Of a stretch of DNA of 30,133 nucleotides, positions 21,876 through 28,082 are shown one piece after another. The stretch is from an uncultured Collinsella sp. Lineage in GTDB: Bacteria; Actinomycetota; Coriobacteriia; Coriobacteriales; Coriobacteriaceae. The translations under genes and the position numbers were made by a program. How positions within the stretch are numbered: the stretch's first letter is position 1; every line of letters begins with the position of its first letter. The DNA is taken from positions 1-30,133 of the forward strand of contig URNI01000012.1 in NCBI GenBank assembly GCA_900549135.1. The letters are read 5' to 3'. Under the pieces are notes generated by a model, which worked only from the letters and a program-made list of their open reading frames with translations, searched no databases and was not told the origin of the DNA.

Positions 21876-23234
21876 ATGGCAGCAACTGAGCAGCTGTTCA
21901 ACGTTCGTGAGCGCAAGCGCTTTGAACGTCACGACATCTGGGAGCGCATCGCCGAGAACGGCACGATTTCCGCCGCCGTCATGGTCTTCGCCGCCATCGC
22001 CGCCGTCATTTGCGCTAATACCGATGCCTACGAGGCCATCCATCACTTTTTGGAGACCCCGCTGTATGTGGGTCTGGGGCATTTGACGGCTGGCCTCACC
22101 GTCGAGCTTTTCGTCAACGACTTCCTCATGGCGATTTTCTTTTTGCTGGTGGGCATTGAGCTCAAATATGAAATGACGGTCGGCGAGCTCAAAAACCCGC
22201 GCCAGGCTATGCTTCCCATGCTGGCGGCCGTGGGCGGCGTCGTCGTTCCCGCCTGCATCTATCTGATCTTTAACCATGCCGGCGCGCACAACGGCTGGGC
22301 CATTCCCATGGCAACCGATATTGCCTTTGCGCTGGGCGTGCTGTCGCTTTTGGGCAATCGCGTGCCCAACGGCGTGCGTGTGTTCTTCTCGACGCTCGCC
22401 ATCGCCGACGACCTCATCTCCATCGCCGCCATCGCCATCTTCTACGGTCAGAGCCCCAATCCGTTTTGGTTGGGCGCCGCCGCGCTTGTGACGTGCGCAC
22501 TCGTGTGGCTCAACAAGACGCAGCACTACCGCCTCGCCCCGTATTCGGTGCTGGGCCTGCTGCTGTGGTTCTGCATGTTCAAGAGCGGCGTGCACGCTAC
22601 GCTTGCCGGCGTCATCCTGGCCTTCACCATCCCGGCCAAGTGCGGCGTCAAGCTCGATAGCCTCACCGATTGGTTGGGCGAGTGCCTGCCGCTGCTCGAT
22701 GACCGCTACGACGACGAGGCGCACATCCTGGGCCAGCATGACTTTACCGTCTCGACCACCAAGGTCGAGCGCGTCATGCACCGCGTGACCCCGCCGCTCA
22801 TCCGCATGGAGCGTCTGATCTCCACACCGGTCAACTTTGTGATCCTGCCGATCTTTGCGTTCGTCAACGCACAGGTTCGCCTAGTGGGCGTGGACATGAG
22901 CACGCTGCTCACCGACCCGGTGACGCTCGGCGTGTACTTTGGCATGCTGCTGGGTAAGCCGATCGGTATCTTTGGCATGACGTTCGCCTTGGTCAAGCTC
23001 AAGGCCTGCGAGCTGCCGCACAATGTCAACTGGCATATGATTGCCGGCGTGGGCATTCTGGGCGGTATCGGCTTTACCATGTCGATTCTCATCAGCGGCC
23101 TTGCCTTCCCGACGGCTGAGTTTGAGGTTCTGGCCGCCAAGGCTGCCATTCTTGCCGGTTCGGTCACCGCTGCCGTGCTCGGCATGATCTACATGAGCGT
23201 GGTTTGCAAACACCCCGCGCCCAAGGACGAGTAA
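21876..23234 (+). CDS. nhaA: Na+/H+ antiporter NhaA
   Basis: NhaA exchanges internal Na+ (or Li+) for external protons, giving salt and alkaline pH tolerance. The 452-residue membrane protein has about twelve hydrophobic helices. The ion-binding aspartate pair is Asp178-Asp179 in TLAIADDLISI, corresponding to Asp163-Asp164 of E. coli, and Asp148 in ATDIAFALG corresponds to Asp133. Also visible are LLVGIELKYEM, LLGKPIGIF and the late helix GIGFTMSILISGLAF. A hydrophilic insert of about 60 residues (about 260-310, with LDDRYDDEAH) makes it longer than the 388-residue E. coli protein; similar inserts occur in Gram-positive NhaA. AAAGGAG precedes the ATG. It is monocistronic, with a structured leader and a strong terminator. 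Confidence 0.96.
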   Translation: MAATEQLFNVRERKRFERHDIWERIAENGTISAAVMVFAAIAAVICANTDAYEAIHHFLETPLYVGLGHLTAGLTVELFVNDFLMAIFFLLVGIELKYEMTVGELKNPRQAMLPMLAAVGGVVVPACIYLIFNHAGAHNGWAIPMATDIAFALGVLSLLGNRVPNGVRVFFSTLAIADDLISIAAIAIFYGQSPNPFWLGAAALVTCALVWLNKTQHYRLAPYSVLGLLLWFCMFKSGVHATLAGVILAFTIPAKCGVKLDSLTDWLGECLPLLDDRYDDEAHILGQHDFTVSTTKVERVMHRVTPPLIRMERLISTPVNFVILPIFAFVNAQVRLVGVDMSTLLTDPVTLGVYFGMLLGKPIGIFGMTFALVKLKACELPHNVNWHMIAGVGILGGIGFTMSILISGLAFPTAEFEVLAAKAAILAGSVTAAVLGMIYMSVVCKHPAPKDE

Positions 23235-23251
23235 GAGCACATATAAGTTTG

Positions 23252-23289
23252 AAAACGCCGCTTGTGAACACCATCACAGGCGGCGTTTT
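23252..23289 (+). terminator. Rho-independent terminator after nhaA
   Basis: A 16-bp stem, AAAACGCCGCTTGTGA (23252-23267) with TCACAGGCGGCGTTTT (23274-23289), has one U-G pair and a six-base loop. The A-rich 5' side lets it also serve the convergent small gene on the minus strand. Confidence 0.85.
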
Positions 23290-23319
23290 AGTCATTCGAG
23301 ACGTTCTTAATGACTAGGT
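23289..23319. repeat. Intergenic repeat, copy B (right half)
   Basis: It matches the right half of the repeat at 1491-1521 with four substitutions and one deleted base over about 31 positions (shared cores TAGTCA, GACGTTC, TGACTAGGT). TAGTCA and TGACTA form inverted ends. As at copy A, it lies between a plus-strand terminator and the stop codon of a minus-strand gene. Confidence 0.6.
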
Positions 23320-23574
23320 TTATTCTACGGTGCCGTAGATGGCGCCCCAGCCGTGGGCGGCCAAGGCGGAGTTGAGCTGGTCGCAAAGCGATTGGCGGTC
23401 GTAGTAGCCGGGCGGCAAAAGGTTCACGATTTCCATAAGGTCGGGTGTCAGGTCCAAGATCTCGGCCTGCACGATGAGATCCAGGCGGTCGATGGCGTGG
23501 CGGTCGTAAAACAGTCCGTCGACCAGGCGCTGAAGGTCGCCGAATTCCTCGGCCTGGAACGATCCGTACTCCAT
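23320..23574 (-). CDS. Small conserved-looking hypothetical protein
   Basis: I do not recognise this 84-residue acidic protein. It has no signal peptide, transmembrane segment or cysteine motif. The sequence is rich in Leu and Asp with likely helices (EEFGDLQRLVDGLF, RLDLIVQAEILDL) and ends in a Gly-Trp-Gly turn (HGWGAIYGTV). An ideal AAGGAGG lies five bases before the ATG, and codon use matches the neighbours, so it is very probably a real gene. The 12-bp palindrome CATGCCGGCATG (23594-23605) lies about 20 bases upstream of the start. Divergent from the aminotransferase gene; function unknown. Confidence 0.75.
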   Translation of the reverse strand: MEYGSFQAEEFGDLQRLVDGLFYDRHAIDRLDLIVQAEILDLTPDLMEIVNLLPPGYYDRQSLCDQLNSALAAHGWGAIYGTVE

Positions 23575-23593
23575 AGTGCCTCCTTGGGCGCTT

Positions 23594-23605
23594 CATGCCG
23601 GCATG
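23594..23605. promoter_or_regulatory. Palindrome upstream of the 84-aa gene
   Basis: CATGCCGGCATG is a perfect 12-bp palindrome, in the divergent gap between the small gene and the aminotransferase gene. In the same gap TATACT (23677-23682) is a likely -10 for the aminotransferase, with CGTTGC (23658-23663) and GCAACG (23693-23698) flanking it as inverted arms. Confidence 0.3.
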
Positions 23606-23723
23606 CGCGGCGATTCGTAATTCATTGCGATGGACTTAATCTATCACGGCTTCATAACGTTGCGACGGTGGCGGTCTATACTTAGAAGAATTGCAACGTA
23701 CCGCTTCGTGAAAGGTCGCACCC

Positions 23724-25028
23724 ATGCAGACGATCTACCAGAAGATGGAAACCACCGAACTCGATGCCGCCATCGAGGCGCTCAAAGCCGAGGTCGCCGA
23801 GGTCAAGGCCAAGGGCCTGGCGCTCGACATGGCCCGCGGCAAGCCGTCGCCCTCCCAGGTGGACATCTCTCGACCCATGCTCGATATCCTCAATGCCGAT
23901 GCCGATCTGCACGACGGCAATGTCGACTGCTCCAACTACGGCTGCTTTGAGGGCATTCCCTCGGCACGCAAGCTGGCGGGGGAGTTCCTGGGTTGCCCCG
24001 CCGAGCAGACGCTCGTGCTGGGTTCGTCGAGCTTGCTGATCGAGCACGATATTGCCGGTATGTTCTGGCGTTGCGGCTCGTGCGGCAGCGAGCCCTGGGA
24101 GGCTTATGAGGCCGCGCACGACGGCAAGAAGGTCAAGTTCCTGTGCCCCGTTCCCGGCTACGACCGCCACTTTGGCATCACCGCCGATCTGGGTATCGAG
24201 AACGTCCCCGTCGCGATGACCGACAACGGCCCCGACATGGACGAGGTCGAGCGCCTGGTTGCCGCCGACGACTCCATCAAGGGTATCTGGTGCGTGCCCA
24301 AGTATTCCAACCCCACGGGCATTACCTTTAGCGAGGACACCGTGCGTCGCCTGGTCGAGATGCCCACGGCCGCGCCCGATTTCCGCATCTTCTGGGACAA
24401 CGCCTACTGCGTGCACGACCTGTACGACGAGACCGACGAGCTCGCCAATATCTTCGACCTCGCTCGCGCGGCGGGCACCGAGGATCGCGTGGTGGCCTTC
24501 GCCTCGACGTCCAAGATCACCTTCCCGGGCGCCGGTATCGGCTTTATCGGTGCGAGCCCCGCGGTCATCGCCGAGTTCTCCAAGCGCCTGAAGGCAGGCC
24601 TTATCAGCGCCGACAAGCTCAACCAGCTGCGCCACGTGCGTTTCCTTCCCACCATCGAGGCGGTCAGGGAGCACATGAAAAAGCACGCCGAGTTCTTGCG
24701 CCCGCGCTTTGAGGCCGTTGAGCGCAAGCTCACCGAGGGCCTGGGCGATACGGGTTGCGCCACTTGGACGCATCCCCGCGGCGGCTACTTTGTGAGCTTT
24801 GATGGTCCCGAGGGCTCGGCCCAAAAGGTCGCTGCGCTTTGTGCTGACCTGGGCGTCAAGCTCACGCCGGCCGGTGCTACCTGGCCCTATGGCAAGGACC
24901 CGCGCGATACCAACATCCGCATCGCGCCGAGCTATCCCACGGTCGAGGACCTGGAGGCCGCGCTCGATGTGCTGGTGCTGGCCGTTAAGCTTGTCGCTGC
25001 CGAGCTCGCGCGTGCCGAGCGCGCCTAA
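23724..25028 (+). CDS. Aspartate aminotransferase-type enzyme, subgroup Ic (MocR-like aminotransferase family)
   Basis: This 434-residue PLP enzyme belongs to the group once labelled Aminotran_MocR, later shown in Corynebacterium to include aspartate aminotransferases (subgroup Ic). Features: an N-terminal helix DAAIEALKAEVAEVKAKGLALDMARGKPS with the start of the substrate loop, NYGCFEGIPSARKL, VPKYSNPTG, FWDNAYCVHDLYDE and Lys264 in STSKITFPGAGIGF as the Schiff-base lysine. RIAPSYP near the end holds the carboxylate-binding Arg. There is no N-terminal GntR DNA-binding domain, so it is an enzyme only. GAAAGG lies before the ATG. The expected reaction is aspartate plus 2-oxoglutarate to oxaloacetate plus glutamate. 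The STAS gene follows after 51 bases. Confidence 0.9.
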   Translation: MQTIYQKMETTELDAAIEALKAEVAEVKAKGLALDMARGKPSPSQVDISRPMLDILNADADLHDGNVDCSNYGCFEGIPSARKLAGEFLGCPAEQTLVLGSSSLLIEHDIAGMFWRCGSCGSEPWEAYEAAHDGKKVKFLCPVPGYDRHFGITADLGIENVPVAMTDNGPDMDEVERLVAADDSIKGIWCVPKYSNPTGITFSEDTVRRLVEMPTAAPDFRIFWDNAYCVHDLYDETDELANIFDLARAAGTEDRVVAFASTSKITFPGAGIGFIGASPAVIAEFSKRLKAGLISADKLNQLRHVRFLPTIEAVREHMKKHAEFLRPRFEAVERKLTEGLGDTGCATWTHPRGGYFVSFDGPEGSAQKVAALCADLGVKLTPAGATWPYGKDPRDTNIRIAPSYPTVEDLEAALDVLVLAVKLVAAELARAERA

Positions 25029-25079
25029 CGCGCGGCTTCCCGTACTATCCGCACCTTCGATACGTAAAGGAGCATATAC

Positions 25080-25394
25080 ATGGATTTGGGTATTTCCACC
25101 AACCCCACGCCAGAGCTCTACACCATTAAGGTAACCGGCGAGATCGATATCTCTAACGCCGATAGCCTGCGCAATGCCATCGACCTGGCGCTCGAGCAGC
25201 CCACTGAGGCCGTTGAGCTCGATTTTGCCCAGGTGAGCTACATCGATTCGACGGGCATTGGCGTGCTCGTGGGCGCCGCGCACCACGCGGTCGACCACGG
25301 CAAGCGCTTTAGCTGCACCAATGTGCAGCCCCCGGTGATGCGCGTGGTCCAGCTGTTGGGTGTCGACCAGGAGATTTCGATTACCGCTGCATAA
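25080..25394 (+). CDS. STAS-domain protein, anti-sigma factor antagonist type
   Basis: The 104-residue protein is a single STAS domain like SpoIIAA/RsbV: YTIKVTGEIDISNADSLRNAI (14-34), VELDFAQVSYIDSTGIGVLVGA, with Ser57 in the DSTG motif at the place phosphorylated by the partner kinase. In the family, the unphosphorylated form binds the anti-sigma kinase and frees a sigma factor. No kinase or sigma gene is adjacent, so its partner must be elsewhere. AAAGGAG precedes the ATG. It lies 51 bases after the aminotransferase and could share its transcript. Confidence 0.9.
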   Translation: MDLGISTNPTPELYTIKVTGEIDISNADSLRNAIDLALEQPTEAVELDFAQVSYIDSTGIGVLVGAAHHAVDHGKRFSCTNVQPPVMRVVQLLGVDQEISITAA

Positions 25395-25547
25395 TCTTTG
25401 CCCCCAAAAGGGCGTGCCGTTTGGCATATGTTTGTGATGCGCTCGGACGTTTTGGCGTCCGGGCGCTATACTTGACCGAATGAATAGACGAGTTCCGGCC
25501 GAATGGCGCGGTGCGGGCTCGACTCACATCGAGCCTTGGAGGTATGT
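25395..25547 (+). promoter_or_regulatory. tatA upstream region
   Basis: TATACT (25467-25472) is a likely -10 for the tat operon. Just upstream GGACG and CGTCC (about 25445-25460) form a small hairpin in place of a -35. GGAGG (25538-25542) fits the GTG start of tatA. There is no clear terminator after the STAS gene. Confidence 0.4.
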
Positions 25548-26135
25548 GTGTTTGGTATTGGAGAGGGTGAGCTCGCGATCATCGTGGTCTTCGGCTTTTT
25601 GCTGTTTGGCCCGGATAAGCTCCCGCAGATGGGCCGCACAATCGGCCGTGCCATCCGTCAGTTCCGCGAGACGCAGGAAAAGATGACGGCCGTTGTTCAG
25701 TCCGAGATTATCGATCCGGTAAGTGAGGCCGCTTCGGCACCGGTCAAGCCCAAGAAGACTGCCGTCGATGACGATTCCGATGCGGACGAGGATGCCGCCG
25801 AGACGGCAGCGCCCGCAAAGAAGGAGACCTTTGCCGAGCGTCGCGCTCGTCTTGCTGCCGAGAAAGCCGCGAGCGAGGCTGCCGCCGAGGGCGAGGGTGC
25901 TGCTGAGGAGTCCGAGGCCGAGGGTGCCGAGCCTGCCGCTGCCGTCGAGCCTGTCGTCGAGCCCGAGCCTGCTGCAGAGCCGGAGCCCGAGCCCGAGCCG
26001 GCAGAGCCCACGACGGCTGACCTCTACGCCCGTCGTCCCCGCAAGCGCAAGGCCGTCGTCGACCAGCTCGCTCGCGAGCTCGAGGCCGAGGACGACGCCG
26101 CTGCCGCCGATGCCCCTAAGGGAGGCGATGAGTAA
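25548..26135 (+). CDS. tatA: Sec-independent translocase subunit TatA/TatB-like
   Basis: It forms the pore of the twin-arginine system, which exports folded proteins. The start is GTG at 25548, five bases after GGAGG, giving MFGIGEGELAIIVVFGFLLFGPDKLPQMGRTIG: the single transmembrane helix, the F-G-P hinge and the amphipathic helix typical of TatA. The 195 residues are long because of a disordered tail (about 60-190) made of Ala, Glu and Pro with an EPEPEPEP-like run, ending in a basic RRPRKRK patch. TatB-like length but a single tat protein of this type is visible, so it may serve both roles, as in many Gram-positives. The stop overlaps the tatC start (TAATG). Confidence 0.92.
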   Translation: MFGIGEGELAIIVVFGFLLFGPDKLPQMGRTIGRAIRQFRETQEKMTAVVQSEIIDPVSEAASAPVKPKKTAVDDDSDADEDAAETAAPAKKETFAERRARLAAEKAASEAAAEGEGAAEESEAEGAEPAAAVEPVVEPEPAAEPEPEPEPAEPTTADLYARRPRKRKAVVDQLARELEAEDDAAAADAPKGGDE

Positions 26136-26926
26136 TGCCTATCGGACCTGCGCGAATGCCGCTCTTCGATCACCTGGGAGAGCTTCGTCGCCGCCTGACC
26201 ATCGTGGTCGTGTCGGTGTTTGCCGCCGCCATCGTGCTGTATTTCGCCACGCCCGTGGTGCTCGACATCCTGGAAGACCCCATCCGTTCCTTTGTGCCGG
26301 ACGGTAAGTTCTACATCACCACCACGCTCGGCGGCTTTGGCCTGCGCTTCTCGCTGGCCATCAAGATGGCCGTGGTCATGTGCACGCCCATGATCATCTG
26401 GCAGATTCTGGCATTTTTCCTGCCGGCACTGCGTCCCAACGAGCGCAAATGGGTCGTGCCCACGGTGCTCGCCTCGACGGTGCTGTTCTTCCTGGGCGCC
26501 ATCTTCTGCTATTTCATCATCATCCCGGCGGGCTTTGAGTGGCTTATCGGCGAGACCTCGGCCGTCGCCACGGCGCTGCCCGACCTGGAGAACTACGTCA
26601 ACATGGAGCTGCTCTTTATGATCGGCTTTGGCGTGGCGTTTGAGCTGCCGCTCATCATCTTCTACCTGTCCGTCTTCCACATCGTGTCCTACGCGGCCTT
26701 CCGCAGTGCCTGGCGCTACGTGTACGTGGGCCTGCTTGTGGGCTCGGCTGTGATTACGCCCGACGGCTCGCCCATTACGCTGGGCCTCATGTATGGTGCC
26801 CTGCTCTCGCTCTACGAGATTTCGCTCGCCATTGCCCGCGTGGTCATTACCGCGCGCGAGGGCAAGGAGGGCTTGTTTGTGAGCCGTCTGGACCTGTTCT
26901 CGGACGATGAGGACGACGAGGAGTAA
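26135..26926 (+). CDS. tatC: Sec-independent protein translocase TatC
   Basis: TatC recognises the twin-arginine signal peptide and, with TatA, moves folded proteins across the membrane. The 263-residue protein has six hydrophobic helices and the N-terminal signature MPLFDHLGELRRRL (8-21), with FYLSVFHIV and ITPDGSPITLGLMYGALLSLYE later as in the family. The start overlaps the tatA stop by one base, with GGGAGGCG upstream, so the two are coupled. The C-terminus is an acidic DDEDDEE patch. hypA begins six bases after the stop, so all four genes tatA-tatC-hypA-hypB probably share a transcript. Confidence 0.96.
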   Translation: MPIGPARMPLFDHLGELRRRLTIVVVSVFAAAIVLYFATPVVLDILEDPIRSFVPDGKFYITTTLGGFGLRFSLAIKMAVVMCTPMIIWQILAFFLPALRPNERKWVVPTVLASTVLFFLGAIFCYFIIIPAGFEWLIGETSAVATALPDLENYVNMELLFMIGFGVAFELPLIIFYLSVFHIVSYAAFRSAWRYVYVGLLVGSAVITPDGSPITLGLMYGALLSLYEISLAIARVVITAREGKEGLFVSRLDLFSDDEDDEE

Positions 26927-26932
26927 ATCGGT

Positions 26933-27289
26933 ATGCACGAGGTTGGCATTGTCAACGGCATACTCGATACAGTGATTCGCGCGGCGCGTGGGGCGGGGGC
27001 CTCGCGCGCCGTTTTGGTAACGCTGCGTATCGGGGATATGACCGAAGTTGTGCGCGAGGCGCTCGACTTTGCGTGGGAGACATTTCGCGATGAGGACCCG
27101 CTCACGCGAGGCTGCGAGCTTGCCGTGGAGGAAGTCCATCCACAAAGCGAGTGTCTGGACTGCGGGGAGGTCTTTGAGCACGATCGCTTCCATTGCCGCT
27201 GTCCCCAATGTGGCGGCGCCAACGTGCGTCTGCTGCACGGCCGCGAGCTCGACATCGCAAGTATCGAAATCGAAACCCCCGACGATTAG
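26933..27289 (+). CDS. hypA: Hydrogenase nickel incorporation protein HypA
   Basis: HypA delivers Ni2+ to the large subunit of [NiFe] hydrogenase (or to urease). The 118-residue protein starts MHEVGIV, where His2 and Glu3 are the nickel ligands. The zinc domain (about 73-100) has paired CLDC and CPQC motifs separated by FEHDRFHCR. VTLRIGDMTEVV and LDFAWETF are family features. It lies six bases after tatC and 55 bases before hypB. No hydrogenase structural gene, hypC, D, E or F is in this window. Confidence 0.94.
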   Translation: MHEVGIVNGILDTVIRAARGAGASRAVLVTLRIGDMTEVVREALDFAWETFRDEDPLTRGCELAVEEVHPQSECLDCGEVFEHDRFHCRCPQCGGANVRLLHGRELDIASIEIETPDD

Positions 27290-27344
27290 CCCGCTAGCCA
27301 TCTGGTGATGGGGTATAAAGGGGCCAAAGTAAGGAGTGCCGAGT

Positions 27345-28028
27345 ATGGCTGAGAAAACGATTGATATCGCGTCGCCGATTCTGTCGCGCAACGAGCGCCT
27401 GGCAGATCAGCTGCGACAGCGGTTTAAAGAGACAAACACCTATGTGATCAATGTGCTGTCGAGCCCCGGTTCGGGCAAGACCACCACGATCCTGGGCACC
27501 AACGAGCGCCTGCGCGACAAGGCTGGCCTGCGCTGTGCCGTCATCGAGGGCGATATTGCCTCGGATGTCGACGCCATCACCATGAAGGAAGCCGGCATGC
27601 CCGCCATCCAGATCAACACGGGTGGCCTGTGCCACCTCGAGGGCAACATGATCATGGAGGCCGTTGACGCGTTCGACCAGGCCGTCGGTCTGGAGAACAT
27701 CGACGTCATCTTTATCGAAAACGTGGGCAACCTGGTCTGCCCGGTCGACTTTGACTTGGGCGAGAACCTGTCCATCATGATTCTCTCGGTGCCCGAGGGC
27801 GACGACAAGCCCATCAAGTACCCGGGCATCTTCCAGCACGCCGGCGCGCAGCTGCTCAATAAGGTCGACGTGGCCCCGGCTTTCGATTTTGACATGGATA
27901 GGTATACTAAGACACTCGATGACCTCAATCCGCAGGCGCCGCGGTTTGCCGTGAGCGCGCGCAAGGGCGAGGGCATGGATGCCTGGTGCGATTGGCTCAT
28001 CGGGCAGATCGAGCAAGCAAGGGCGTAA
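27345..28028 (+). CDS. hypB: Hydrogenase accessory GTPase HypB
   Basis: HypB is a SIMIBI-class GTPase that works with HypA in nickel insertion. The 227-residue protein has the P-loop SSPGSGKTTTI (about 39-49), EGDIASDVDA, the metal-switch region NTGGLCHLEGNMI, FIENVGNLVCP and the guanine motif NKVD. It lacks both the N-terminal CxxCGC nickel site and a His-rich stretch, so it is the minimal form that does not store nickel. The ATG at 27345 has AAGGAG 9 bases upstream. TATAAA at 27313-27318 may add an internal promoter between hypA and hypB. Confidence 0.95.
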   Translation: MAEKTIDIASPILSRNERLADQLRQRFKETNTYVINVLSSPGSGKTTTILGTNERLRDKAGLRCAVIEGDIASDVDAITMKEAGMPAIQINTGGLCHLEGNMIMEAVDAFDQAVGLENIDVIFIENVGNLVCPVDFDLGENLSIMILSVPEGDDKPIKYPGIFQHAGAQLLNKVDVAPAFDFDMDRYTKTLDDLNPQAPRFAVSARKGEGMDAWCDWLIGQIEQARA

Positions 28029-28082
28029 ATCGGCCGCCATACGGGCGGGCGTAGCCGCAGAGACACGAGATAGGAGCCTCTT

